DNA from: a virus
DNA: 26,650 nt
Reading direction: 5' to 3' (one strand)
IMG/VR virus record: IMGVR_UViG_3300023176_001575
Location: 1-26,650 of that record
Positions within the stretch are counted from its first letter, which is position 1. The number at the start of each line of letters is the position of its first letter. Below are positions 1 to 9,165 of this stretch, piece by piece. The position numbers and the translations under genes were made by a program. The notes beneath the pieces were generated by a model that was not told the origin of the DNA, searched no databases, and was given only the letters and a program-made list of their open reading frames with translations.

Positions 1-966
1 TGCTTGTCTAGTTTTAGGACCATATTTGCCGTCTACGTCTAACTCAGGGTCTGCACCTAAATAATTTAAAGCTTGCTGTAATAGCTCTGTGCCACTGCGG
101 CCGGCTGCACTTCCACTTGCGCTTTGTCTAGCAAGAGTATTATCACGGGTTGTACTGATACTGCTTAGGTCTGGTTTTTCTGCTTGGTCTGCTACCCTAG
201 GAGGTACAACAATTACTACTGCTTCCTCTTCTGCTACTGCTTCAGCAGGAGTTTCAGGCACTTCATCTGGTGCAACAAATTCTACAGGCTTACCGTAAAT
301 ACGTTCTAGATCTTGTCTAAGTTCTTCAGGAGCACCTCTTGGAATTGGTTGATCTGCTAACCATCCTCTAACTGCTTCATTACATTGCCTATAAGCATTA
401 CGCCATCTTCTAACCTCAGCACTGTTAGAAGCATCTATTGGAGATCCTCTACTTACATCAATACCGTCCATTGCATATATCATACTATGTTCTGCATCAT
501 TGATTGTGCTTCCAGAACTGTCACGGCTAATTGAGCTTCTGAATTCCGAAGGCATCCGAGAAAGCAAACTTGATATTCTTCCAATAATTCTAAAACCTCT
601 GTGTCTTAATTCATGGCTAAGAGCTTCAGCTTCATTTTCACCTTGTTGTCCTGTAGCGTTTAGCTGAGGATACAAACTTGGACTCATCCCAATTCCCATT
701 CCTGGAGCAAAAACTCCTTCTGCTCCAGCCCAATTGCTTAGTATACCGCCAATTTCAATTCTAACAGGCTCTGCCATGGTAGGTGCTTCTGGATGGCCTG
801 CTATACCTAACCACATTATAGCATCTAGTCTTTGTAAGGGATTATTTGTAGATGCAGCATGTGCAGCGAGATTAATTCTAAACTGTCTCCAGTCTATTCT
901 TTCACCCCTTGTAAATGCTGGGTCACTATCTGCTTCTGCTAAAAATTTAAGATAAGTCCATTTCAT
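1..966 (-). CDS. HExxH metallopeptidase-like protein with peptidoglycan-binding module (3' end outside window)
   Basis: An open frame of 322 codons starts with ATG at 966 and runs off the left edge without a stop. Residues 118-122 are HELRH, matching the HExxH zinc-metallopeptidase signature; E159 or H160 in NDAEH could supply a third ligand, which is a guess. An acidic, Ala/Glu/Val/Pro-rich linker at about residues 250-290 leads to a partial peptidoglycan-binding (PG_binding_1-like) repeat at about 292-322, containing DVDGKYGPKT. The combination suggests a virion-associated or lytic cell-wall enzyme, but the catalytic class is not certain. The N-terminus MKWTYLKFLAEA resembles a T4 capsid-targeting sequence with a gp21-type site (LAE before A12). 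The gene follows the 58-aa gene by 11 bp and probably shares its sigma70 promoter. Confidence 0.75.
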   Translation of the reverse strand, partial: MKWTYLKFLAEADSDPAFTRGERIDWRQFRINLAAHAASTNNPLQRLDAIMWLGIAGHPEAPTMAEPVRIEIGGILSNWAGAEGVFAPGMGIGMSPSLYPQLNATGQQGENEAEALSHELRHRGFRIIGRISSLLSRMPSEFRSSISRDSSGSTINDAEHSMIYAMDGIDVSRGSPIDASNSAEVRRWRNAYRQCNEAVRGWLADQPIPRGAPEELRQDLERIYGKPVEFVAPDEVPETPAEAVAEEEAVVIVVPPRVADQAEKPDLSSISTTRDNTLARQSASGSAAGRSGTELLQQALNYLGADPELDVDGKYGPKTRQA

Positions 967-977
967 GTAGTATTTAG

Positions 978-1154
978 TTACATTTCATTTTTCTTTTCTT
1001 GTATTTCTTTACGTCTATCTTTTGATAATTTTCCTAAATCTCCAAGTGCTTTACGAGCTCTTGCGGCGGCGGCTTTTACGCCCTTTTCGTCAAATGTTTC
1101 TGCTTCTTTTAAATAGTTGTTAAAAGCGAGCACGATTTCGTCATGTATTGTCAT
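978..1154 (-). CDS. Small basic helical protein, 58 aa, function unknown
   Basis: A 58-codon frame opens with ATG at 1154 and ends with TAA at 978-980. A good Shine-Dalgarno (AAGGAG) sits about 6 nt upstream. The protein is Lys/Arg/Glu/Ala-rich and predicted fully helical. It has an acidic N-terminal third (MTIHDEIV...) and a strongly basic middle, with AAAARARKALGDLGK followed by a KDRRKEIQEKK tail. It looks like the small conserved proteins of marine T4-like phages that are sometimes described as nucleoid- or histone-like. I recall the type but cannot assign a function. It is the first gene after a consensus sigma70 promoter, which suggests early or constitutive expression. A role in binding DNA or in organising another protein is possible but unproven. 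Confidence 0.8.
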   Translation of the reverse strand: MTIHDEIVLAFNNYLKEAETFDEKGVKAAAARARKALGDLGKLSKDRRKEIQEKKNEM

Positions 1155-1175
1155 GTTAATTCTCCTTATTATTTT

Positions 1176-1204
1176 ATTATAATATTAAATTATGAAGTTG
1201 TCAA
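1176..1204 (-). promoter_or_regulatory. Consensus sigma70 promoter P1 for the 58-aa gene
   Basis: On the minus strand, TTGACA (1199-1204) and TATAAT (1176-1181) are separated by exactly 17 bp. The -35 box begins 3 nt after the stop codon of the PAAR gene. A transcript would start near 1169, about 15 nt before the start codon at 1154. This is a perfect match to the bacterial housekeeping promoter, so the downstream pair of genes is probably read by host polymerase early in infection. Confidence 0.85.
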
Positions 1205-1207
1205 CCA

Positions 1208-1507
1208 TTATTCTCCGTCTGCAAAGACAACAGTTGACGCACTACCAGCAGCATTAGGCACCCAACTGCCGTGTCCACTGGTAGCATCAGCTAATCTATG
1301 CACAGGAATTCCATCACAAAATACAGTTGGACTGTGTCCTTGAGCTGGGTCTCCGCAGTATGTTGTGTCGCCTCTCCTAACTACTCTCTCGTTATCGATA
1401 TATGTAGTAGGAGATCCTGTAGCATACTTAGTTTGGTGAAAAGGTGCAGGACTTGGACTAGCATGTCCCACATGGTTATCTAAATTGGTTCTTACTATTC
1501 CTGGCAT
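1208..1507 (-). CDS. PAAR-domain baseplate spike-tip protein
   Basis: This 99-residue protein has the layout of PAAR proteins, which cap the membrane-piercing spike of contractile tails (T4 gp5.4) and bind a metal at the tip. GHASPSPAPFHQT near the N-terminus, the pattern PTTYIDNERVVRRGD and then SPTVFCDGIPVHRLADATSGHG are typical PAAR repeats with conserved Gly, Pro and His. The length is normal for a stand-alone PAAR protein. The ATG at 1507 overlaps the stop of the giant fibre gene (TAATG), so translation is probably coupled. Its place next to the fibre gene fits a tail module. The exact metal ligands cannot be fixed by eye, but the His/Cys-containing repeats are consistent with the family. 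Confidence 0.88.
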   Translation of the reverse strand: MPGIVRTNLDNHVGHASPSPAPFHQTKYATGSPTTYIDNERVVRRGDTTYCGDPAQGHSPTVFCDGIPVHRLADATSGHGSWVPNAAGSASTVVFADGE

Positions 1508-4500
1508 TACACTTTTACCTCTATAAGTTCTATTCCATCAGTATCTTTATCTTCAATTGCTTTACCAATAATTGCGCCGCCAATATACTTATCGGTAGCA
1601 ACACCTACCCCTGGAGTATTGCTGGCTATTATAAAATCACCTTTGCTTACACGCCCTTCTACTTTCACCGGTATACGTCCTTTGAGTGCAATAGGTTGTC
1701 CGTCTGCCATATTGTTCATTACAAATGCAGGATTAGTTGTAATTACACCTGCTACTTTAGTAGTGCCCCAACCTACTGCAATAGTAAGTTCTACATCGCC
1801 GCCGAACATAACTACAGTGCCTGGTTCGTATTCTTCATCTGTAGCATATATCTCTGCAACGTCAGCATATGTTGCTTCAAACTTACTGCCAGTAGTTAAT
1901 GTCCAATTACCTGTAATAGTACCTGCTGTTGCTGCTGCTCCTGTGGTTATAGATGTAGTCTTTAGGGTATCACTTACATACACAACACCAGTACCGTTAC
2001 CACTTAATGTAAGATCGGTATTTGCACTATTTGTTGTTAAGGTATCTGATTTAAGTCCACCCGTTGTTAATATTTGATTGGTAGTGTTTCCTCGGTCGGC
2101 AACAGTATCAAGAGTATCTGCTTCGCTAGGTAAGGTTATAGTCTTAACATTAACACCAGTCACGTGTCCAGTTGCATTAGTTGATATGCTGTCTACAATG
2201 TCAAACGTTCCTGCAAAACCAACAGATGCACTATCTGATGTGTTAGTTCTTGTTGTAGCATCGTGATTTATAGTGATAGTCTGATTACTGCTCTGGTTAG
2301 TTGTAAAGTTACTGTCGACTTCTCCGTTACTGAGGTATGTACCTGCTGTAATAGTAATAGTTCCGTCTTGGATATCACTAGTAAATGCAACAGTACCGTC
2401 AGCATCTTTAAATGTAATAGTTCTATCTGCTGTTGGTTCTGTAACTGTTATTGTAGTTTCGTGTGCGTCAGGAGTATTACCTTCGAAAATAATAGATTTT
2501 CCGTTAAGTGTAAGGATTGCGTCACTGGAACTACTACCCACCAAACGCATCAATTCGTATGTGCTTCCGCCACTAGGAGCATGCGTCCAAGCAAAATATT
2601 CGTTATTGTTGTCTGTTGTTTGGAATTCTAGTCTACTGTTAGTGTCAGAATCTCCTGTGTTGTAAAACTTAATACTTGCACCGTCTGTATTCATAGACCA
2701 TGTTAAGCCAGTAGCTGTGGTATTAAAGTTTAAGTTCCCTGTCATAGTATCGCCGGTGTCTATGACAAATCTTCCATCAAGATCAACTGTTGCTGTTGTA
2801 GCATCACCTCTTGTGAGAGTAAGCACCCCGTCACTAGTATTGAAACTAGCACTGTCTATCCTACTGTCGCCGGCAGCAACACTTACATCGCCTGCTAGTG
2901 CAATATCATCATAGGTGCTGCCATCATTAGTTAACTGCCATTTATCAGCAGTTTCATTCCATATCACAGAAACATTGGTGCCTGTGCCTCTTTCTACTTC
3001 TATACCAGCATCTGTACCTGTAACAGAAGGATCTCCTGTGTAATTACTGTTTAGGATGATTGTATTATCTTCAACTGACAAATCACTAAGTACTGTACCA
3101 CCTACTGTCAAGTTACCAGCAATATCAACATCGCCATCAATGTCAACATCGTTTTTAATATAAACATCACCAGTTGAACCGCTTGCTTCAAACATTATTG
3201 CAGGAGTTGGGTCATTTTCATAAATTCTAAATATCCCGCCTTTGCGTATAAATGTTGTACCTGAAGTTCCATTTACATTAAACACTCCTAGAGGAGTGGG
3301 TGTAGAATTATCATAAACTGTAAAATTACCTTCATTGTTGATAGTAAAGTTTCCTTCAATATCAACATTACCAGTAGCACCATCTACAGCAAATGTTTCA
3401 ACAGGTGTGGGAGTGGTGCTATCATATACACTAATATCTCCCGATGCATTTACAATAATGCTATCTGTATCTAATAATTCTGTATAAACATTTTGGAATC
3501 TCAGGTTATTTGTACCCAAGTCAAAAGTCCCGTCACTGTTAGGAATGATGTCACTATTTAAATTTGCTTCAAAAGTAACATTATCATTAGAGTCGGTTCC
3601 TATGGTGGTGTTTCCTTGGACTTCTAAATTTCCTGTGATAGTTTGATTAGTTAATGTTGTTTCAGTTGTGCTAAATGTACCTGTTACAGAAAGGTCACCT
3701 ATTACCTGCACACTACCTAAATTACTTCCTGTAAATCCTGGAGTAAAAGTTATAGTGCCGCTTGATGCAGATCCTGTACCTCTGATAATATTCCCATTTA
3801 TAGTAATGTTGTTATCATCTATAACAATATCATCAACTGTTATATCGTTTGCAGTAAGTCCAGTTACAGTTGTATCTGAAGCGAGAGTAATTTGACCAGA
3901 GCCATTTGCTGTAATTCTAATATTTTGATCTACTGCTGTACTAATTGTAATTTCATCAGTTTCGTCCGAAATAACTTTTTTGCCATTTATATAGAGACTT
4001 CCTGGACCTAAATAAAGTTCTGCCCAAGGATTGGCCTGTGTTCCTAAAGACCAAACATCTCCTAGTGTAGGAATAATATTGCCGCTAGGGTATAAATCTC
4101 CATCTAGGTTAAACTCGCCTGTAAAATTTACAGTACCTGTAACATCAAGAGCGGTTGTGCTACTCGAGCTTACAACAGTTAATGTATTGCCATCAAAAGT
4201 TAACTCTGCATAATCTTGTAATTCTCCAGCAGTTCCTGCAACAACGATTCTATTAGGTGTTAGGTCTTCAACATTAGCACTTGCTAATGTAGCACTTACA
4301 TCAATATCTAGTGTCTGGGAGCCTACAGAGTTTGCTGTGATATCTGTAACATTAAGTACTCCTAGGTTAACAATATCGTTACCGTCCATATCGATATTGC
4401 CTTCCATTGCTTGACTACCATCAAGCATTAGTGTGCCTGCACCTAATCGTTGAGCACCTACAGTTGCACCGTTTTCTTCTTGACCTAAACGTTTGTTAAT

Positions 4501-7500
4501 ATAATTTACAACAGCTTGTTCTGTTGGGACTGCTTCATCGCTTATATCAGACATGTCACTGTCTGCACTAAACTCATTTATAGTTACGCCCCGGCTAAAT
4601 CCTAACCCATCTAAATTGCTCAAAGCAATAGCAGCATTAAACGATATACTACCATCTCCTTGATTTACTCTGAAATAATCTCCAACTCTAAAGTTACCAT
4701 CTTGGTCATTTGTTACAAAGAATACACGCCCTGGTGCAGTTTCGTTAACTTCTTGTGTTTGCACTGCTGTTCTAGCAGGAGGTCCATATAGTTCTCTAGG
4801 ATAATTACTGTCCTCATAAGCACCTGTACCTATGTCAAGCATATCGTGATTACCTGCTTTTACAATACTAAAGTCGGTAAATATATCTCCTTCTAATCCA
4901 GGTTGAGGACTTAGTCTTAAACTTTGTAAATCTGCCACATCGTCTGTCAAAGCAGGAGTAACTGTTAAAGTTGTTGCTCCATCATATGCTGTTACAGTAT
5001 AGATTGTACCCTTGTATCCTATGCGTCTATCGAGTATTTCATCTTCAGTATAATTGATATTGTTGATTGTAATATCAGTGTTTCCGGCTGCTGTAACTCC
5101 GTTAGCAACAACACTAAAGTGATTTATTGAAGGGATGGTTCTTATTACAAAGTCGGAACCAACCGGATCAATGTTTATTATTCTATAACCAGTATCTGGT
5201 TCGTCATCGTATAATAATGCAGCACCCAAAAGTAATTGGCTTATGTCTTGGTCTGCTGATACTTTATATTCTTGTAACAGTCTAATGTTAATATCATTAC
5301 CATCCGGTATGTCAGCAAGTAGTCCTTGAGCGCTACCCCTTATGTTGAGTGTATTGCCTTGGAAGTTTCCTATTTCATAACGAACAATACCTGTTGGCAG
5401 GCCGTGATCGACCTCGGCAACCATTACATTGAAAAACGTTGCAGGATCTCCATTTACATCAACAGCGTTGCGAACCACTATTTGTAAATCTCCTAGAACA
5501 TTATCTCCCACTACTGTGCTGTCTGCTTCTGCAATAAACACTGTTTCCGATAGAGTAGTAGCTCTCACCGGAACTTCAAATGGGTTTCTGCCCTCTGCAC
5601 CTAAACCATATATACCATTAGAACTAGAACCATTAAGTGATCTTATCTCAGAACCACTTTCTGCCTTGTAAGTATAACCACAGTAATAAGTGAATATAGA
5701 TACAAGTTCGCAACGAGCATTGTTGCGAGCAAGAACCCCATAACCTAAGTTACCAAACATTGTCCAGTCAGTAGCAACAAAAGATTTGTTACCAGCTGTA
5801 ATCATTTCAGCCCCGCGACCAGCAATACTACTAGGAATAGGTGTACTATCGTTGATATTTACTTTAAACTTAGGTAATGATGTATCAACAGAATCTATAC
5901 CAAATTCCATTATAGATAGAATTTTATCAAAATCAGTCTGTGTTTTATCTTTAAGAGTACTGCTAACACTAATAGTTAAATCAAATGTTTGACTCGATAC
6001 AGATTGATATGTAGTTGCTGGTGTTGCGTTTGATAGAACTTGATATATCAAATATTTTGCATGAGCATTTGCTGCTAGAGTTTCTGTCAACTGTGTAGTA
6101 ATTGCTACACTAGGATCGCCTAGATCAGATACATTTCTATAGTATTTTCTACCGGCTTCTTCGCTTCTTGCTGATCCGCCAAACAAGTCATTGCTAATAG
6201 CACTTATAATTAATCCTGTATCTCTCCTACAAAGATCTACATTATAAACTAGTGCAGGGTATTGATCTGCAATAAACGCATCTACCTCGTCTTGTATCCA
6301 AACTTTATTAGATTCTAATAAATCGTGTGCTGCTTTTATGTTAGAATAGTTAGATATAACATTTGTTACTATACCAAAAAGGTCAGTCAATCTAGTGTTT
6401 ATGTCCACACCAGACTGGTAATTACTATCTTGTATTTGTGTTATGGTGCTTTGGTAAACTTTACTAGGTACACTATTATTAACAACATTAATGGCTAAAT
6501 CTCTTGCATAGTTAATGGCGTCTACTGTTTCTGCTTCTTGATCTGCTATTACTGTACTACCAGTTTCAAAATATGTTTTTCCTGCTTTGACAGTTTCAAT
6601 TTCTCCGCCATAAATCAAATCATGTCGCATAGCGTCTATAAGCAGGCCTACATCTCTACGGCAGGTTGCTTCATCATAAGTGAAACTTGCGTAGGCTGTA
6701 TCAATAAAAGCAATTGTGCTATTAATAATATCTGTAGTGTCTGTAACTAGAACAGTTCTAGCATCTATTGCTTTTTGAAATTCTGTTTGTAGTAAAGGAG
6801 GGGTGGCATTAAACAAGTCTGTAATGCTAGGATATTCTGTTAATGGCGCATAGTTTGTGCCGTAAGATATAACTTCTCCTACAATCGTAACAAGGGCGTT
6901 AGCTGTATCTATTTTTGTTTGTGTTACTGTTTCTACATTAGGAACAATTACCTGTGGAACATCTAATTGGTATTTGTCATTCCATTCTATACTATCGTCA
7001 TTAGTAAAAATTACACCTAGTATTATTTTTAATCTGTTGTATGCTGCAAGGTGTTGTTCTTGTTGCGTAGGAACTTGGCTTGTAATACCAAGCCAATAAG
7101 AATTAGCAATTTCTATTGTAGCAAAATTGCCTCCGTATATTAAATCAAAAATTAGTGCATTAACAACAAATTCTGTATCTCGTTTACACTTATCAATATC
7201 GTATGAAAAAGATGCAAACGGCGCAATACTATTGTTTATTTGATAATTTATCCAAGCAGTTAATTCTGCTTTTATAAATGGAATATTTTGCGATAATATT
7301 TGGATGATCGCATCTTTTTCATCATTGTAAACTGTTGCTGGCCAATAAATTTCTGGTATAGTTTGATTGTTTATTGTATCAATTATACTATTAAAAAGTT
7401 GTGTGTTTTTTGTTTGACTAGCTGTATGAGAAGTTAGACTTGTGTTAGCCTGTCCTTTGGCATAATTTATTCCTCCAGCAGTTTCTGGTCGTTGGTCAGA

Positions 7501-8898
7501 TAAAACATAAGCACTATTAGGTCTAAGGTAGGACGTAGCAGACAAGTGGGTTAAAAAGTTAGTGCCTAACACGTTGTCATAAGAAACATTCCTTAGTATT
7601 TTATCTAAATCTCTCCGACACTTATCCCTATTGTAATTAAAGATATACTTGTCATTAACAAACTGTATTGTTTCTTCTTGTATAAATTCTTTATTAAGTC
7701 TTAATAATTCTGCTGCATCTTCTTCGCCCAACCCATCCGATTCTACACTGTCTGCTTGATATCTAACACCGTCAATATAAAAAGCAGTAGGCATATTTGG
7801 TTTTCTATAAAAGCCACTAGCAATCATAGCACCGTCTGATTCTACTATATCTACATTAAAATCCTGATTGCCTGTAAATCCATCAGCAAACATTCCGCCA
7901 TGGAAGCCAACTGCGTAAGGGTCAGTGTTGTAACTACTTTTAGCAAAACATACTCCTGTATGAGGATAAGGTGATTTGGTTAAAATTTGTCCTTCTGGAT
8001 CTAGTACAAAACAAAAACTGTTGTGAAGATCGGTTCCGAAATCATGGAACCAGTTTGTGTCATTACATAAGAATATATCAATATCTGTATTATCTTTAGG
8101 AGTTGAAAACTCATCCGAAGCATCAGTTAAATAATGAAATCCAAAATAACCGTCTGGATACTCATCAGTCTCTCGCCAAAAACGAACTTTTGCCCAAGGT
8201 GATTGAGAAACTACTCCAGCTTTAGGCCGTACAGTTGTACGTCTTTGTCCACTGCCAAATATAGATGTATTAGTTGGAACACGAATAGGAAGATGTTCTT
8301 CATAAATGCCACTTGCTACCTTAACAAGAACTTGTACTTGCCGATATGGTTGTTCTTCATTTACAAAAGGCTCTGTTTCTGGTCTAGCATTGACTATATC
8401 TTCTGCCAAACGCATTGCTGCGTTGATTGTTCTAAATGCAGTGCCCCAACTACGCCCTCTTTGAGCTCCATAACGTCTACTATCAGTTCCGTCTAAACTA
8501 ACATGTAATTCTATTACATCGCCAGTAATGACATTTTTATCAAGGAAAAACCATTCTTCACCATCACTGAACTCTAAAACTTTGTCCTGGCTGTTAAATC
8601 GTAATCCACCTTTTAAAGGAGCAGGGCGTTGTGCATTTAAACCTCCAGGTAATCTTAAACTTCGTGCAAGTCCATCGTCTCCTAGGATTACTGCTACGTT
8701 ATCTCCAACTTTTAGGTCACCGTTTGTATCGACCACCACAGCATCATTAAAAACACTTATGCCGCCATAGGTTTCACCATCACCGACAAACACTTGTTTT
8801 AATTCTGTGTCGTAAATAATTTCGCCTTTGAGAGGTACAAATTTTAGTCTTTCTGCTGTTGTACCTCGGCGTAAAAGGATACTACCTAATTCTGCCAT
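1507..8898 (-). CDS. Giant tail fibre / virion structural protein, 2463 aa
   Basis: The gene starts 3 nt after the preceding stop, with an AGGA Shine-Dalgarno. Residues 1-50 (LLRRGTTAER, then PLKGEIIYDTELKQVFVGDG) match the Mtd N-terminal domain type found at the base of many phage fibres. Residues about 130-225 look like the start of a pectate-lyase beta-helix (RRYGAQRGRSWGTAFRTINA). Four repeats with a C(R/K)RD motif follow at residues 427, 571, 746 and 890. The long C-terminal half is Thr/Asn/Asp/Gly-rich with short beta repeats, typical of fibrous trimers. The last ~125 residues (from about 2337, TYADVAEIYATDEEYEPGTVVMF) resemble the C-terminal head of marine phage fibres and the Peptidase_G2-like intramolecular chaperone domain. 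It is likely a distal or baseplate-attached fibre that contacts the host. The host receptor is unknown. Confidence 0.88.
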   Translation of the reverse strand: MAELGSILLRRGTTAERLKFVPLKGEIIYDTELKQVFVGDGETYGGISVFNDAVVVDTNGDLKVGDNVAVILGDDGLARSLRLPGGLNAQRPAPLKGGLRFNSQDKVLEFSDGEEWFFLDKNVITGDVIELHVSLDGTDSRRYGAQRGRSWGTAFRTINAAMRLAEDIVNARPETEPFVNEEQPYRQVQVLVKVASGIYEEHLPIRVPTNTSIFGSGQRRTTVRPKAGVVSQSPWAKVRFWRETDEYPDGYFGFHYLTDASDEFSTPKDNTDIDIFLCNDTNWFHDFGTDLHNSFCFVLDPEGQILTKSPYPHTGVCFAKSSYNTDPYAVGFHGGMFADGFTGNQDFNVDIVESDGAMIASGFYRKPNMPTAFYIDGVRYQADSVESDGLGEEDAAELLRLNKEFIQEETIQFVNDKYIFNYNRDKCRRDLDKILRNVSYDNVLGTNFLTHLSATSYLRPNSAYVLSDQRPETAGGINYAKGQANTSLTSHTASQTKNTQLFNSIIDTINNQTIPEIYWPATVYNDEKDAIIQILSQNIPFIKAELTAWINYQINNSIAPFASFSYDIDKCKRDTEFVVNALIFDLIYGGNFATIEIANSYWLGITSQVPTQQEQHLAAYNRLKIILGVIFTNDDSIEWNDKYQLDVPQVIVPNVETVTQTKIDTANALVTIVGEVISYGTNYAPLTEYPSITDLFNATPPLLQTEFQKAIDARTVLVTDTTDIINSTIAFIDTAYASFTYDEATCRRDVGLLIDAMRHDLIYGGEIETVKAGKTYFETGSTVIADQEAETVDAINYARDLAINVVNNSVPSKVYQSTITQIQDSNYQSGVDINTRLTDLFGIVTNVISNYSNIKAAHDLLESNKVWIQDEVDAFIADQYPALVYNVDLCRRDTGLIISAISNDLFGGSARSEEAGRKYYRNVSDLGDPSVAITTQLTETLAANAHAKYLIYQVLSNATPATTYQSVSSQTFDLTISVSSTLKDKTQTDFDKILSIMEFGIDSVDTSLPKFKVNINDSTPIPSSIAGRGAEMITAGNKSFVATDWTMFGNLGYGVLARNNARCELVSIFTYYCGYTYKAESGSEIRSLNGSSSNGIYGLGAEGRNPFEVPVRATTLSETVFIAEADSTVVGDNVLGDLQIVVRNAVDVNGDPATFFNVMVAEVDHGLPTGIVRYEIGNFQGNTLNIRGSAQGLLADIPDGNDINIRLLQEYKVSADQDISQLLLGAALLYDDEPDTGYRIINIDPVGSDFVIRTIPSINHFSVVANGVTAAGNTDITINNINYTEDEILDRRIGYKGTIYTVTAYDGATTLTVTPALTDDVADLQSLRLSPQPGLEGDIFTDFSIVKAGNHDMLDIGTGAYEDSNYPRELYGPPARTAVQTQEVNETAPGRVFFVTNDQDGNFRVGDYFRVNQGDGSISFNAAIALSNLDGLGFSRGVTINEFSADSDMSDISDEAVPTEQAVVNYINKRLGQEENGATVGAQRLGAGTLMLDGSQAMEGNIDMDGNDIVNLGVLNVTDITANSVGSQTLDIDVSATLASANVEDLTPNRIVVAGTAGELQDYAELTFDGNTLTVVSSSSTTALDVTGTVNFTGEFNLDGDLYPSGNIIPTLGDVWSLGTQANPWAELYLGPGSLYINGKKVISDETDEITISTAVDQNIRITANGSGQITLASDTTVTGLTANDITVDDIVIDDNNITINGNIIRGTGSASSGTITFTPGFTGSNLGSVQVIGDLSVTGTFSTTETTLTNQTITGNLEVQGNTTIGTDSNDNVTFEANLNSDIIPNSDGTFDLGTNNLRFQNVYTELLDTDSIIVNASGDISVYDSTTPTPVETFAVDGATGNVDIEGNFTINNEGNFTVYDNSTPTPLGVFNVNGTSGTTFIRKGGIFRIYENDPTPAIMFEASGSTGDVYIKNDVDIDGDVDIAGNLTVGGTVLSDLSVEDNTIILNSNYTGDPSVTGTDAGIEVERGTGTNVSVIWNETADKWQLTNDGSTYDDIALAGDVSVAAGDSRIDSASFNTSDGVLTLTRGDATTATVDLDGRFVIDTGDTMTGNLNFNTTATGLTWSMNTDGASIKFYNTGDSDTNSRLEFQTTDNNNEYFAWTHAPSGGSTYELMRLVGSSSSDAILTLNGKSIIFEGNTPDAHETTITVTEPTADRTITFKDADGTVAFTSDIQDGTITITAGTYLSNGEVDSNFTTNQSSNQTITINHDATTRTNTSDSASVGFAGTFDIVDSISTNATGHVTGVNVKTITLPSEADTLDTVADRGNTTNQILTTGGLKSDTLTTNSANTDLTLSGNGTGVVYVSDTLKTTSITTGAAATAGTITGNWTLTTGSKFEATYADVAEIYATDEEYEPGTVVMFGGDVELTIAVGWGTTKVAGVITTNPAFVMNNMADGQPIALKGRIPVKVEGRVSKGDFIIASNTPGVGVATDKYIGGAIIGKAIEDKDTDGIELIEVKV
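3151..3444 (-). repeat. Three short STPTP-type beta repeats inside the giant fibre
   Basis: Three consecutive units of roughly 30-38 residues share the pattern (S/T/R)-(V/I)-Y-(D/E)-x-(S/T/D)-x-P-T-P followed by F-x(V/A)-x-G-x-x-G. Examples are SVYDSTTPTP, TVYDNSTPTP and RIYENDPTP. They probably form successive beta layers of the fibre shaft. Confidence 0.7.
5998..7662 (-). repeat. Four diverged protein repeats with C(R/K)RD motif inside the giant fibre
   Basis: Four segments share the pattern Y-x(5)-C-(R/K)-R-D, then a helix, in repeats 2-4 followed by D-L-(I/F)-x-G-G. Their cysteines are residues 427, 571, 746 and 890, so the spacings are 144, 175 and 144 residues. Repeat 1 is the most diverged and lacks a clear GG. 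The segments are rich in charged and aromatic residues and look helical, unlike the beta-rich rest of the fibre. The DNA copies are diverged, so this is an old duplication. Confidence 0.8.
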
Positions 8899-8901
8899 CT
8901 A

Positions 8902-9120
8902 TTAATTCCTATTCGGGTTATAGTCTGGATTAGGCACATATGTAGCTGTACCTTCTTTAGGTAGTAGTCCTCCGTTTTGATAATTTACACTTTGCGCAAA
9001 TGATCCTCCGTCCACTTGTACAAAAGATGTAGCATTGCCATAGACAAGTTTACCGCCTTCTACAGCTGATCTAGTAAAAAGATTTGTTTCATCAAATGGG
9101 GCACCACGATATAAAGTCAT
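8902..9120 (-). CDS. Small protein next to the giant fibre, 72 aa, function unknown
   Basis: The frame could begin at 9129 (MYSM), but AAGAGG at 9130-9135 abuts that ATG. It is 9 nt from the ATG at 9120, so the start at 9120 (MTLYRGAPFDETN) is preferred. The 72 residues contain many Gly, Asn, Ser and Tyr, no obvious membrane segment and a Pro/Asn-rich C-terminus. I do not recognise a family. It ends 3 nt before the giant fibre gene and is led by a NATAAATA element, so it is probably a late structural or assembly protein for that fibre. Confidence 0.72.
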   Translation of the reverse strand: MTLYRGAPFDETNLFTRSAVEGGKLVYGNATSFVQVDGGSFAQSVNYQNGGLLPKEGTATYVPNPDYNPNRN

Positions 9121-9129
9121 ACTATACAT

Positions 9130-9135
9130 CCTCTT
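9130..9135 (-). promoter_or_regulatory. Ribosome-binding site that selects the start at 9120
   Basis: AAGAGG on the minus strand lies 9 nt from the ATG at 9120 and has no spacing to the in-frame ATG at 9129. The downstream ATG is therefore the likely start. Confidence 0.6.
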
Positions 9136-9141
9136 ATGATG

Positions 9142-9149
9142 TATTTATC
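9142..9149 (-). promoter_or_regulatory. T4-like late promoter candidate (GATAAATA)
   Basis: GATAAATA on the minus strand differs by one base from the T4 late -10 element TATAAATA. It lies about 20 nt upstream of the start at 9120 in a non-coding gap, and no -35 box is evident. It would give the fibre, PAAR and small gene block its own late transcript. Confidence 0.55.
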
Positions 9150-9165
9150 GTTGACTTTATTAGGT

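Noticed and set aside
1619-8770. Many plus-strand open frames of 60-152 codons opposite the giant fibre gene
   Set aside because: They have no ribosome-binding sites, read as Val/Ser/Thr or Cys/Ile-rich shadow protein, and lie opposite an unbroken 2463-codon gene with clear domains.
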